From positions 2,542,001 through 2,606,000 of the forward strand of contig JAQSEB010000059.1 of NCBI GenBank assembly GCA_030063045.1: a stretch of 64,000 nucleotides of DNA, written 5' to 3'. Made by a program: the position numbers and the translations under genes. Shown one piece after another: positions 42,236-54,527 of the stretch (position 1 is its first letter; each line of letters opens with the position of its first letter). This DNA comes from Pratylenchus scribneri. Its lineage: Eukaryota; Nematoda; Chromadorea; Rhabditida; Pratylenchidae. Under the pieces are notes generated by a model that saw only the letters and a program-made list of their open reading frames with translations, searched no databases and was not told where the DNA came from.

Positions 42236-43552
42236 ATGTTCAATGCCACCAATTCAACCAATAATGTGAATGAAATTATTTATTCTTTTTAACATTAAAT
42301 ATTCCCTCCTTCAGCAGAATTGGTACAATTATTTTATGGAGCCAAAAGGATCGCACGATTTCATTTTAATCATCATTTTTGGCCTACGGGCATTGTGGGC
42401 TGCCATTGGCATTTTCTTTAATTTTGGTGTCATTTATGTGACAATCAAAAATAAAGTACAATATTTCCGTTCAAATATTCCCCAATATTATTTCCCAAAA
42501 GGATTTACATCATGTTTGCAATTTTCTCATCGCTTTGGAAGCATTTTTCGCATCTTTTCTCAATTTAAACTTTTTTATTCCATTTGGCATTGTTTTGAGT
42601 GGACTAAAATTTATTCGCTATGAATTGTGTTTCCCTTGGCTTTTTGTTCCCGGCATTTTTGGCGAATCCGCCCAATTGACAATGCTTTTAATTGGATTGG
42701 AACGACTTTCGTCCGTTTTGCTTCCAATTTGGTGTGTTTTTCAAAATATTTTGAAAATTCATCAAAATATTCAAAGGTACCAAAGTAAAAGTAAATTATG
42801 GTGCATGGGGATGGCCTCTGTGGCCATTTCCATTTATGCCCTATACAATTCTGTGCTCCTCTATTTGGATTATTTGCAATCCAAAAATGTGTACGTTTCA
42901 TTCATTCATTTAATTCGAAATTAATGCCCAAAAATAGTTTGGTTTCATGTTCATCCAATGAAATGATCCAAAGTGGAATTGGCACAATAATGCGAGTGAA
43001 TACCATCGCAATTAGTTTGTCCCTGGTCACTGTCTACATCCTCGTTTGGGTCATTTCATTTATGGCCAAAACATCGGCCACAATGAGTGAAAATAGCAAA
43101 CATTTACTCAAATCATTGATCATCATCATTGGATTGGATCTTTCCTGCGTTTGTCTCAAAAATGTGACAATGCTTTTGATTAAAATGTTCACAACGGATT
43201 CGATGGTCACCAGCGGATTGAGCGTCGCTTTTTCATTTTTGACCATTGCCGTCTACAGTGCCAATGGACCAGTCCTTTATGTGATCAGGTACCTCACATT
43301 TCATTCCCATTAAAATTCACCATTTTCAGTACGGTTTATCGCAATAAATTCCGAAAATATTTCAAATTTAATTTGAAATTGCGATCTAAAATGGGAAAGG
43401 CATTTTCACAAAGTCAGCAACAAGTTGGCCCAATTCCAAGTCCAAATCAACTTCGAAATTCAAGAAAATCAATTTCCAGAATCGTCGATGTTTCCCAAAT
43501 AAATCCCTGCCCAAACCGTACAATCCGTACTAATTCCATCTTTTTTGTGTAA
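42236..43552 (+). CDS. Serpentine chemoreceptor, SRSX family seven-TM GPCR
   Basis: Exon 1 is ten codons (MFNATNSTNN, two glycosylation sites), then a short intron. TM1 is LWAAIGIFFNFGVIYVTI. The next exon starts DLHHVCNFLIALEAF, the SRSX signature. TM3 has AQLTMLLIGLERLSS. A 5th-TM region YILVWVISFMAK, ENSKHLLKSLIIIIGLD for TM6, and IAVYSANGPVLYVI for TM7 follow. A Ser/Arg-rich tail ends NSIFFV, with the stop at 43550-43552. Every intron position matches the broken copy at 51383-52892, including the one after LLPIW. All exons are open here, so this is the intact paralogue. It lies 470 bp from the stop of the convergent SRA-like gene. Confidence 0.88.
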
Positions 43553-44022
43553 AATTGTGCCATTTTCTGCCAAATTAATTTATTTTTGTACATTCAACAA
43601 AATTTAATTAAATTCAAAAATATTCCAATTTCGTTGGAGATTTAATTTGGCAATTTTGTGTTTTGAATATTTCCAAAAATTCAATAAAAAACTCACCCAC
43701 TCATTTTACCGGATTTAATCAAAGAACAATGATCTCAGTCAACATTTAATTTTGGGTTTGGGTTTATTTTATGTCCACAAAAATGAATTTACGTAATTTT
43801 CATAAATATTCCCACTTTTTGGTATTTCCCACATTTTAGTCTATTATTTTTTAGGAATAAATATTAAAAATAAAAATTCTCAGTTTCCGAATATTCTCAA
43901 AATATTGACTACAATAATTCTTCCCATTCAATCCTAATTAAAAAATTCCAAATGAATGGCAAAGATGGCAGAATTCTTTTGGCATTTATACTGTACATAA
44001 AATATTATTTATAATAATTTAT
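43553..44022. other. Convergent intergenic region
   Basis: 470 bp between the stops of the SRSX gene (+) and the SRA-like gene (-). AT-rich with several AATAAA-like strings (for example near 43682 and 44075 in opposite senses). No gene seen. Confidence 0.45.
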
Positions 44023-45308
44023 TCAAGCACATTCGTATTTCCATTGTTCTCGTAATTTTGTGAAATAAATTTGGCCGGATTCATCCAATGGCTGAACTTT
44101 TACCGTTTTCCTTTTCTTTTCCAAATTTTTTATGAAAAAAATATAAATAATCAAAGTGATGGCCGAATGGAGCAAAGGAAGCTGAAAATTAAAATTAATT
44201 CACTAAATTGATTTCAATTTATTTAAATGACCGTAAGAATTGTATAATAATAGCTGGTATATTGTAAATTGGACATTGATTGACGGGAATAACGCAAATA
44301 AACACCGGCAATCATATAAATGCCGAATAGAATGGCATAGGAGAAATCCAAGGGGAAAATGAGGCGCATTGAATGGACATTTTCATTTAGCTGATAATTC
44401 CGACTGAGCGAATATTCCTTTTGGTAATGGGAATTTCTGAATAAAATTAATGAATTAAATTATTTTTATTTTATTGACAATTTCATTCTCCCAAAAGTAC
44501 CTATTTTGAATAATTTTATTCATTTGGACGACCCAAAAATCGCCGATGGCAGTCACAATGGACAAAAACATTGCCAAATAATATGAATAAATGATTGGTT
44601 GGGCATTGTATTTTGATGTCACTATTATAATGCCCAATGGCTTCAAAAACATTTCCTCATCAGCCAATGATGACCAAATGACCCCAATTGTGTAGGAAAT
44701 TGACAAAAACCACTGAAAATGATCAACAAAATTCAATATTAAATATTTACCGAAATTGCCATTCCACAAATTCCGTATTTCAGTCCTTCGCCTTCATAAT
44801 TGCGAACAAAAAGTGTAGCACGAATCCTTTCCAGCATTATGGTAAAATGAATTGTGCTATTGGCAATCAAATGAAAATAACTGGAAGAATAAAGGAGAAA
44901 TGCAAGCCAAACTGGGGTCAATAAATCACAATTAGTTGAATAGGTGAAATAAAGATACTAAAAATGGAAGGAATAAATATGATATTTTGTAATCCACCTT
45001 ATATCTAAGTAAATTTGCAATCCAACAAAATGAATGGATCAAATTAAAAATGATGGCATTGAAAATTAGCAACTGAAAATTAATTTTTAAAAAAATATAT
45101 AAAAATTGATTGGCAAGGGGGAAACCGATAAATTGCCGTGAAAATTGATTTTTGAATTTTTATATTCCCTAAATAAAATTGCGGCACAAATGAAAATGAC
45201 CAAAACTATGAAAATTTGAATGCAAGTTGCAAAATTGTAAATTGGATTGGACAATAATTGTTCAATTGATTGGCATTCAATTGGAGGCGAATTATTGGAG
45301 AAATTCAT
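44023..45308 (-). CDS. Serpentine chemoreceptor, SRA/SRAB-like seven-TM GPCR (paralogue of 14063-15341)
   Basis: Start MNFSNNSPPIECQSIEQLLS at 45308; TM1 is FIVLVIFICAAILF, followed by INFHGNL. Then come LLTPVWLAFLLYSSSYFHLI, IHFTIMLERIRAT (TM3 end), FLSISYTIGVIWSSLADEE, YYLAMFLSIVTAIGDFWVVQ, LSRNYQLNENVHSMRLIFPL and a last exon LPLLHSAITLIIYIFFIKNL ending FTKLREQWKYECA, stop 44023-44025. The terminal exon aligns with that of the 14 kb copy. The two genes are 30 kb apart in the same orientation, so this is a dispersed rather than local duplication. All exons read open. Confidence 0.85.
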
Positions 45309-46558
45309 TGAAACAAATTAAAACTTCTGTGAATGAAGAAAAAAATATAGCAATTTAAAATTGGACATTGGATGAAACAATGTCGTATGTCGGGGCCAAT
45401 TTGTAGGATATATTTCTAGTGTAAGTGCAAAGGCGTGCTTGATGCTCAAATTTGTATCCAAATTGGGGGAAAAATAATAGAAAATGTCTAAATATAGATT
45501 ATTAAATGTTGTAAATAATTCATTATTTTATAATAAATTAATGAAATTCTCTCAAAATTCAAATGGATGATGGTTTATGAAATAGAGGGGTTAGTGAGGT
45601 GGTTTAAAAAAGTTTAAACCGATTATGACTGATTGGATTTGGGAAGTTTAATTCGAAAATGGGTTTTGGTGGATTTGGCAATTTAATTTATCAGAATAAA
45701 AAGGATTATTTAATTATTAATAATGTGAATGTGAAATATGACTGTACTGTACGTAGTTTAGTATGGTTCCTTAAAATGCCTCCAGCATTTTTATTTTTTA
45801 GAATGCATCCATTTAAATTAGATGAGTGGCAGCTGGCAGCTGGGTTTTTTCAATAAATTAATTTAAAATTCTCTCACATGGACATTAAATTCTGATGAAA
45901 TAAAATATGGAAAAATAATTTAGATGAATTTTTGGATTTATTTTAAATCAAACATTTTAATTGCCAACAAATGAAGGGCCATTTTTCGACATGAATTAAT
46001 GAATGGATTTTTGTAGAATTATCAATATTAATGGAATTGGCACAAAAAAGGAAGATTTAGTAAGAATGAATGCACTCATTAATTTATTCAAATTTAGACA
46101 AATAATTAAGAAGTACCCCTTCATTATCTATATAATCTTTAATATTATTTTGGTTTTTAAATTTTTATTTTAAATAATCAATTTATTTTATTCAAAAAAA
46201 AATCCACATATTGTTTAGGCATTCTTCGTTCCACTCCATTCCAACCCAACCCAAACAAAAAACCCTTCCATCCAAATAAATATTTTATGGTTTTTTCGCA
46301 GCAATAAAAAATGTGCGCAACCGGTTGGCTGATTGTTACTAACATTCAATTGGACGAATTTAATGTGAAAAAATTGGAGGAGGGGCGAAGGGTAAAATCT
46401 AAAATGTGAAGCATCATCAAGGAAGGAAGGAAGGACAATAAAAAATATTCATTCATTCATTGGTTTCATTCATTCAATCAAATTCAATTTTCATTTTTTG
46501 TGCATTTAAAATGTCCAAAAGTGTCCGCCTCCTCCATTCGTTTATCAATAATTTTTCA
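45309..46558. other. Divergent intergenic region, no gene seen
   Basis: About 1.25 kb upstream of both the SRA-like gene and the transthyretin-like gene. Several TTAAA/AATAAT-rich stretches. A small frame at 45659-45856 has no splice context or homology signal and was not called. Confidence 0.45.
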
Positions 46559-46559
46559 G
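46551..46559 (+). promoter_or_regulatory. Probable trans-splice acceptor before the transthyretin-like start
   Basis: ATTTTTCAG ends 8 nt before the ATG at 46568 with no upstream coding exon. This is the usual nematode spliced-leader acceptor form. The leader itself is not in the window. Confidence 0.45.
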
Positions 46560-46567
46560 TATTTCAA

Positions 46568-47208
46568 ATGGCCAATCATTTCAATTTCGTTTGCCTCATT
46601 CTCGCCTCATTTCTTTTGCCCATTTCCGGCATTGGCATTGGCCGTCAACAAAGTGCCGGTGTCAAAGGCCAATTGGTTTGCGATGGAAAGCCGGCGGTTG
46701 GCGTCAAAGTCAAATTGTATGATGACGATCGAGGTTGGTTTGAATTTATGAATGAATTAATTGGATACAATATTTTATTAATAAAGGAATTGATTCGGAT
46801 GATTTGATGGTTGGTTGAAAAAATAAATTAGAAATAGTTTAAACCATTTTCTTATTAAAAAAGGCTGCTGGCAAAACAGATTCCTCAGGTCGATTTGAGC
46901 TCATTGGGAATACCCATGAATTGACCACAATTGACCCAAAATTGGTTTGTATATTTCTTACTTTTGATATTTTGTAATTTACCCTCAGAATATTTATCAT
47001 AATTGCAATGACAATTTGGTGGGTGGCAATAATAAATAATCAATTAATCAATTAATCTATTTTTGTTTAGCCTTGCGATCGAAAAAGTACCGTTGAAATT
47101 CCGGACAAATATGTTTCGAATGGGGAAAGCCCGGAAAAGATTTATGACGCTGGAAGAATTGAATTGTCCGGCAAATTTAAAGGAGAAGAAAGAGATTGTC
47201 TCAATTAA
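46568..47208 (+). CDS. Transthyretin-like (TTR-52/TTL family) secreted protein
   Basis: The start MANHFNFVCLILASFLLPIS at 46568 is a signal peptide. Exons give VKGQLVCDGKPAVGVKVKLY, then RGIDSDDLM, GKTDSSGRFELIGNTHELTT, then NIYHNCND, then PCDRKSTVEIPDKYVSNG and AGRIELSGKFKGEERDCLN. This is the complete nematode transthyretin-like fold with its paired cysteines. Length and ending (ERDC..) match the family. These proteins are secreted and expanded in parasites; known roles include bridging apoptotic-cell receptors (TTR-52) and immunomodulation or neuroprotection, none of which can be assigned here. Upstream in-frame ATGs exist, but the trans-splice-like acceptor and leader favour 46568. Its 3' end faces that of the next gene, 47 bp away. 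Confidence 0.92.
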
Positions 47209-47255
47209 ATTAAAAAATAATTGGATTATTTTTATGCATTTTTAATTGAATGAAT

Positions 47256-47900
47256 TTAAGGCAAATTGGCGAAAATCAAAAAGGATAAAAAGATTATTAA
47301 AGGGATTATTGGACAAATTCCAATTGGATTTGCCGAATTTGAAGATTTTGTTGGTTCTTTTGTGGGAGCTACGGTGACATATTCATCGGCGAACTGAGAT
47401 GATGTAATTTTTGTTTCGTAAATGCCCTCGGGCGGGATGCAAGGGGCCGGTGGAGGAGGCCAAGTGCAGCCATCGAAAATTAAATATTCATCTTCAAAAT
47501 TATAATTTAATTTACTGGTTGGATATGCCGAATTGGATGGGGCATTTGTGGCCTTTGGAGTTGGATAGGCGGGTGGCACTATGAATTCATCATTTTATGT
47601 AAATAATTCAAATAATATTACTCACCTTCTTTTGTCGGTATTTTATAATTATTGTCGCTTGGGGCCGAATGAATCCCTTGGATTGATGCTGAATATCAAT
47701 AATTTAATTTAATACTATAATTTTGTGTAAAGTACGTAAAATAATATTCCCATTAATTATATATTAAATTGTACATATTTATTCGACAGAAATGAGACAT
47801 AATAATTACACAAATAAAACTGACCATTTGAGGGAATGCAAATAAAAATGGCCAAAAAGGCGAATATGGGAACGAAATTTGTGAGGAATTGACGCAACAT
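47256..47900 (-). CDS. Small secreted or GPI-anchored Pro/Thr-rich protein
   Basis: Three exons in phase: start at 47900 (MLRQFLTNFVPIFAFLAIFI leader) with a GTCAGT donor, a short middle exon (SIQGIHSAPSDNNYKIPTKE), and a long exon beginning VPPAYPTPKATNAPSNSAYP and stopping at 47256. The mature chain is rich in Pro, Thr and Ser with two cysteines (DGCTWPPPPAPC). It ends in a hydrophobic tail without basic residues (CPIIPLIIFLSFLIFANLP), as in GPI-anchor signals. No known family is recognised. Leader and tail together suggest a surface protein of about 140 residues. Confidence 0.65.
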
Positions 47901-49325
47901 TTTTGGATGGGAAAACATACAAAAATGACAATGTAACAAAATTCAGGCATAATTTCCTCCAAAGCCATTTTCAATTTTTAATTTATTTTTTCCCCATTTT
48001 TAATCAAATTTTCCCTTCCGCCCATTCAATTTCCATTCCAAAAATGGTCCTCTTTTGTATAGGCAATATAATAAAATAATTGTCTCTACATTTTACTTTA
48101 AGCGAAATATTTTTAGCGCCATTTTTAATTATTTATTTATTAATAGATTAAAAAGAAAAAATTGAAACATCTGCTGCCAAAATAAATTGAGGAAATATTT
48201 TAAAAAATTGGGGAATATTTAACATATAATTCCTTAACATTTGTTGTTAATTCAAATTTATTTTCGTTCATTTTATTGGTCACAAAATTTATTCATTTAA
48301 AATCAAAGATGTATACGATATGGAATGATTGTATTTCATTTTCATTAATTTTATTATCCATTTTGTTTACCCAATGGCATTAATCACATTTTCCTTTCAT
48401 TTTCAATTTGGCATGACAAATACTTTACTTTATACTTTAATGTATTATTATATTAATAATATAAAATTAAAATAAATAAATTCAAAAATTGAATGGAAAT
48501 TATTGAATCTCCTCAAAAAATGAACGCAACAGCAACAACAATTATTTTGTATTTTTTCCGATTGCAATTCAATACATAGAATTTATTTAAATTAATTAAT
48601 TCAATACACAACATTGCATATTTGCGTGTATATTCCATAAAATAGGAAATAATAAATGAATGAAAAATGAATTAAGAGAAAATTGGAACATTTTTGAGAT
48701 GGAATTCATTTTTAAAATATGACAATTCTATGCAGAATGCAGCAGAATTCAGAAATCGCATCCAATCCCCTTTTAAAATTCCCAGACTGAGGAAATGAAT
48801 TGATGAAAAAATTTTTCAATTTTCTAGGAATGGGAAAATATGATTTATTCCTCAATAATATTACAAATGTACTAAGTACTTGTGGGTTGTGGGAATATTA
48901 AAATCGACCATTTAACAAATTAAAATTAATTCATTCATACCCAATTTCATTAAATAATTCAAATTCCTTCCTAATAAAATATATTTACTGAAAAAAATAA
49001 GGAAAGATTTTCTAAATTTTATTTTAAAATTTTCCTGTCTCATTCCCAAAATTGGGGCTAAATTTGCAAATTTAATTATCGTAATTTTATGTCATTTCTT
49101 TGCTCTTTTTGGTTTTCATTTTTGTTGTCAAATGCCACACAAAATGAACAAAAACGATTTCAATTAATATTATTTCCGCTTCCATACAAAATGAATTATA
49201 ACTGTAGATTTTAATGAAGTCAACAAATAATAATACAAAAATGCTCATTTTCAGTTTCTTTTGCTCATTTTTAATACCAAAAGTGCACAAAAATATTTCA
49301 AACATCACATTTACCTTCAATTTTT
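47901..49325. other. Intergenic, very AT-rich
   Basis: About 1.4 kb with no supported exon on either strand and no clear repeat. It should contain promoters of the small surface-protein gene and the following receptor gene. Confidence 0.45.
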
Positions 49326-49330
49326 AAAAT

Positions 49331-49338
49331 ATTTTCAG
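49331..49338 (+). promoter_or_regulatory. Probable trans-splice acceptor before the receptor start at 49372
   Basis: ATTTTCAG, followed by TTTCAG a few bases on, ends 33 nt before the ATG with no coding exon upstream. Confidence 0.35.
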
Positions 49339-49371
49339 TTTCAGCCGAATAACAAACCAATTTCACCAAAA

Positions 49372-50776
49372 ATGTTTTCTTCCTCCTCTTCGGTTTATAC
49401 TTCCCGAATTCCTCCGGATGATCCATTTCACAATTATAATGTTACCACCAATACAGTAAACACGTTTTTCCCCATTTCCATTCAATTTCCTTCATTCCCC
49501 AGTTTTATTTGACATTTTGGCAAGATGGCATTCCCGGAACTTTTCATTTGTTGATCGCATTTCGATGGGCCATTGCTTTCATTGGTTTTTTCCTAAATTT
49601 GAGTCTTTTTGTCGCCATCCATCAAAATTGGTACAATTTCCTCCAAATTTTGGCCAATATTTTGTCATCATTTTAATGCAGGAATATGCTCAAAGGCACT
49701 TGCGCCCTTTTCATTGCTTTCAATGCTATTTTCACCGCCCTTTTCGAACTTTCTTTGGCCATTCCACTTGGAATGTTCCTTTTCCGTTTTCAATCTGTCA
49801 ATTTGAAGAGTTGTTTCTTCTTTCAGGTCCAATTTAAAATGAACAAAATTGTTTCCAATTTTTATTCAGATTTTGCCAATATTTTGCCGGAATATGATCA
49901 TTTCAACATTATTCGCCATTGGCATTGATCGACTTATTAGCATCATTTTTGCCATTTGGTTGGACTTTTTTCTATGCCAATTCACATTTTTTTATTAGGC
50001 ATATTAGCCATGGCCAAAAACAAAATTATCGGCTGGCACTTTTGTCAATTTGCATTTTGCATGCCATTTTCTTCCTCATTTTTAGTGCCTCAATGGCATT
50101 TCAAATGCCAGAATTGTTCGAATCCAACCATTAAATTCATTTTATTTTTGTTTTGTTTTTAGGCGAATTATTTGCCTTTCCTCCGATGATTGCTACCAAG
50201 GTGACCAAGAACAAATCCTCTTTTCGGTGAACACAATTATCCTTTTCCTCATTCTCATTTGCTATTTACTAATTTGGATTTTCTTGCGACTTCATATAAA
50301 TAATCGTATTTATAAGGGGGAATATTCTTTATGTTTAAATGCTTCTTCAACAGAAATTGAATCCACCAAACGAATCATCAAATCATTGACCGTAACGGCC
50401 ATCATCATTTCCATTGGATGGCTTTCCTACAATGCCATTCAGGCAATCCTTTTGCCCAATTTGGGTCAATGGCTTCAGCCAATCTCCATCGCCTATTTGA
50501 ATTTTGGTTCTTCATTTTTGCCGCATTTTGCCATGGCATTCAATGCTCCAATGTATTTTTGTTTAAGGTAAATAACATTCATTCATTTGAGGAATACGAA
50601 TAATTGAATTAATTTTTCGCAGCAAGGATTATAATGCCGCCTTTCTCAAAATGTTCAAATGGCTGCCTAAAATTGTCCAAATAAATTCAACCAATCAAAT
50701 TGGCCCAGCTGTACAAGTTTTTGCCAGTCCACATTTAAAAATAGCAGCCAACAGCAGCAAATGGTCAAATAATTGA
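49372..50776 (+). CDS. Serpentine chemoreceptor, SRSX-like seven-TM GPCR
   Basis: Start MFSSSSSVYTSRIPPDDPFH. After a short intron, TM1 lies in FRWAIAFIGFFLNLSLFVAI. The next exon starts NMLKGTCALFIAFNAIF (SRSX signature). After TM2, an exon that opens only by splicing gives ILPIFCRNMIISTLFAIGID and RLISIIFAIW, the TM3 segment with the DR motif. Later parts: ALLSICILHAIFFLIF (TM4), NTIILFLILICYLLIWIF (TM5), RIIKSLTVTAIIISIGWLSY (TM6), FAMAFNAPMYFCL (TM7), and a tail ending SSKWSNN at 50776. All junctions keep frame, so the gene appears intact. It is more distant from the 42 kb copy than the 51 kb pseudogene is. Confidence 0.82.
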
Positions 50777-50974
50777 GGAAAATATCAGAAAGTGTGGGCA
50801 TAAAATAGCAAGATTATAATAAACTTTCATAATATTTTCATTATTATTGTATAAATTATATACATGCATAAATTCATCAATGAAAATTTAAAATTGCCAT
50901 TGGAATTGGAATGCATTCATTCATTTCATTGATGTCAATGTCAATGCCGCTCCGCTAGAGACCTTTTCCTGCTC

Positions 50975-51240
50975 ATTCTACTGTACCCCTGCCAATCACC
51001 CTGCCTCTGTCATCAATCAAATATTGCCCCAATCTGTCTTTTTAAACCTCACCACCCTTTTTCCTCTTCTTTGTTCTTTTCCCCTTCATATTTTTATCAC
51101 ATTTCCCGCAGAATTAATAAAGAATATTTATTTAAAGTTTATTCGCCTCTATCCCTATCCAATTCATTGGGCCACGGCGAGCTTATTAGATCTCCGGCGA
51201 GGACCAAACATCTTTTAATTGAAGAATCAACAAAATTCCA
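50975..51240. repeat. Dispersed repeat copy B
   Basis: Collinear with 26812-27125 (CTACTGTACCCC; TCAATCAAATATTGCCCCAATCT; ATCACATTTCCCGCA; GGGCCACGG.GAGCTTA; TCTCCGGCGAGG). It lies between an intact and a broken receptor gene. Its GC content is higher than the surroundings. Confidence 0.6.
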
Positions 51241-51382
51241 TGAAAGCCAAAAAACAATAAAATCATTTTTAGACAGCGCATTCAAAATTCAGATATAAAA
51301 GCATTAAAATATATTAAAATTAAAAATAATATTTATAAAATAATTAAATTAATAATATTTATTCAATAAATTATTTTAAATT

Positions 51383-52892
51383 TCATATCCAATTATTATT
51401 ATTATTTCCATTTCCAATTCCAATTCTGGTTGGCTGAAATTGAATATTTGTTTGGCGAGAGGATGAATTCATTGATTTTGGCATTCCCGTATGTTGGAAT
51501 GGCAAAACATGACTTTGTGGAGGAAATTTATGAAAAGTAATTGGCTGAATAAATTTAAAATGTTGGCTGAATTTGCTTCGATATTCATTGCTAAAAATGA
51601 GTAAATTAAATTAAATGGAATATTCCCACCTCATAATGAAAAGGACTGGCGCATTTGCGCTGTAGACGGCAATTGTGAAAAATGAGAACAAAGTGCTGAA
51701 TCCATTTTTGATGAAAACACTCATTTATATTTTTGAACAATAATTGGACACTGCTTTTGAAGCAAACTCCAATCAAATTGAAACAAATTATAAAAATCAG
51801 CGATTTGATCAGTTTTTTGTTATTCTCGGTGACTGCTATTGGGGAAATTATTTTATAAAATATTCCTTGAACATACTTTTTGAAATGCCCTTCAGGCAGA
51901 ATACAATGAACCAAACGAGGCCATAAACGGTCATCAACATTACACTCAATGTAATGCCATCAATTTTCATTATTGAGCCAATCTCACTTTGGCCCATTTC
52001 ATTTGTGGAACATGAAAGGAGGCTGAAATATTGGAATGAATATTTTTAAATTAAATTCATTCAGATTTTTTTGCATTTGATTTTAACATTTTCCATATTT
52101 TTTTATATATTTGATGTGAATTTGAATTTTGCACAAATTTGAATATTTTTGTAAATGAAAATATAATTTTAATTTCCGTAATTATTTTTATTCTTTAAAA
52201 AAACGATTTGGCCAAAGGCAACTTTTGATAATTTCATTCCCCAAAACTCACAAATCCATCTCCATTGTATAATCGATGATGTACAAAACGGCAACATATC
52301 CAGCATAGGCCCCAATGATCATTCCAACAAATCCCAAATAATATTTACTATTTCGACTTTTATACCTGATTTTTTGAATGGAATTAATTCAATTTGACTA
52401 AATTCACACCAAACGGGGAAAAGCACTGAAAAAAGTCGATCAATGCCGGTGAAAAGCATCGTAATTTGGGCAGCATCCCCGCAAACGGCCAATGGAAGGA
52501 GAATGGGAAAACAATTTTGATATCGGATGAATTTGAGGCCACTGGAAACCACAAAAAAACTAACAAAATAGCTGGCATCTTAGAAAATTGCAAGAAAACT
52601 TTCCAATGCAATTAAAATATTACAAATTGAATGTAAACTCCTCAAAATGGAAATAGATATTTGCGAAAATATATTGTGAATGGAGTTACTTATTTTTGAA
52701 GGTAATATGAATGACAGAATAATTGAATAAAATGCCCAAAAATGCCCACAATGCCCGGCCACCATAAACAATGATAAGAATCAAATTGTGCGAATTGTCG
52801 CTCATAAAATATTGATACCACTGTGTAAATTGATGGAATAATAATGAGAAATAAATAAATATTACCAAATCCGTTGTTATTTGTTGGCTCAT
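51383..52892 (-). pseudogene. Broken SRSX receptor (nonsense codon plus frameshift)
   Basis: Start MSQQITTDL at 52892. The exon-intron plan is identical to the gene at 42236, and the first exons read WYQYFMSDNSHN, ALWAFLGILFNYSVIHIT, SLHSICNILIALESFLAIF. The next codon is TAA (52580-52582), exactly where the paralogue has Leu, and the frame then continues in register (GLKFIRYQNCF, AQITMLFTGIDRLFS). Later exons match too (NNKKLIKSLIFII), but after QLLFKNI (about 51725) the homologous sequence FIKNGFSTLFSFF moves to another frame. The remaining tail (PPQSHVLPFQHTGMPK...) reads open to 51383. Two independent lesions in otherwise well kept sequence indicate a recent loss, unless both are assembly errors. 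Confidence 0.85.
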
Positions 52893-54527
52893 TTCTGATT
52901 AAATTTTATGAATTAATATTTCAGTGCGAAGTTGAAAATGAGCAATAAATTTAAATTTGCCTGGAGGCAATCTCAGAATACAAAATTAAAATATTAATAT
53001 TATATATGTAAATAATTCCAAATGACAGAAATTGTATTCGTCTTTAAATGCCAATGATTCTCTCGCCAGTCGCCACACGCAATAATTTCCCATTCGGCCT
53101 TTCTCGGAAACTACCACTCCTAGACTTGGTAATTTTCAAATTTTTAAAGGTCCTCCGAAATTTTTTTTGTCCTAATTGCTCGGTTGATATTTTAATTATT
53201 TGGAAAAAAATGAATGATTGGCAACCATGAAGGCATCCCAATTCCCGACATACGTGATTGATTAAATTAAAAGTTTGTGTGGAAAATTGATTTAAAAGAA
53301 AGTATGACATTACTTGAAATGGAGGGTGGGAGTGTTTGTTTGGCATTGGCACATTTTTAACTCTAAATTTATTATTAAATCATAAACCATTCATTCATAA
53401 ATTTAAAATATTAATAAACACAATAATAAACAATAAACAAATAATTATTTGTTGGTTAATTATTTAATGTGTCACGCAAACAATGAATGTCGGCATTAAA
53501 GTCATTTTTAAGAAGAAATTTATAATAGGATAATTTAATTATGCAAAATAGACAGGCTTGATGACCGGAAATTGAAATATTTTTCTTAATTTTACAGATA
53601 AATACTGAAAATGTTTTTACTTGACCAAAGGCACTTATTAGAAAATTTGGTGTCCCCTCCATTTCCATTTCAACCTCTCTCCGTTCGGTTCCATTGATAT
53701 CGAATTAGTTAATTGTAAAAAGGATGGGTAGACACTATTCAGATACCGTATTTTAACTATTAAAAAAGCCCCGGGACTTATAAATAGTTTCAGCGACCCT
53801 CGTCAAAGGAGCTTATTATTATTTATTAGAGAAGGTATTTCTTTCTAATAAAGAAAATACATGCCAGTCAAGCGAGTTTAAATATTTTTTATGATTTCAG
53901 TCAATTAGGTATATATATATTATTGAATTCATTTTAATTTCAACATTCTAATAACATTCATCATTCCATTCCATCCAAATCCATTCCCCACTAAATTAAT
54001 TTCATTCCTCTACCAAAATTAATGCTTTGTTTTACAAATTTTCTTTCAATCAAATGGCAATGGCACAATATTGTCACTTTCATTTAATTATTACTAAAAT
54101 AAGATTCTTGAAATAAAATTGACGCAAATGAATGCCCAAAAATATAGTTTACATATTATTCATTTGGGAGGGAACATTTATTCGATGAATTTCTCCTCTA
54201 TATGTAATTTAATTGATTTTTGATAAGGAAATAATTAATTATAAGAACAAATTCTGCTTACTATGAATAAAAAAACCAAAAATTAAAAATATATTATCAA
54301 ATTTTCCTGGAGGCTCAAATCAAGCAGCAAAGATTCTCAATTTTTCCACACAATTCGCATATTTAATCCATCCAAATTCATTCGTAATCCATTTATTTGC
54401 ATTTTATTCCCAGTAATTCTTTTCTTGCTCCCAAATTTCAGAGGAATTTTTATCGATTCATTCGACCAATAATTCAATTTATCAATTTATTTAACGAATA
54501 TTTTACTACCTATTTTTAAATTTTTCA
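52893..54527. other. Intergenic, 1.6 kb
   Basis: Mostly AT-rich. The stretch 53045-53180 is GC-richer and has frames on both strands (minus: SRSGSFRERPNGKLLRVATG), with no recognisable family or splice partner. Around 53740-53880 there is a short GC-richer unit with no match in the window. Confidence 0.4.

Noticed and set aside
53044..53352. Minus-strand frame ending in a basic, well-mixed 30-residue stretch
   Set aside because: Composition is suggestive but there is no second exon, leader or family match.
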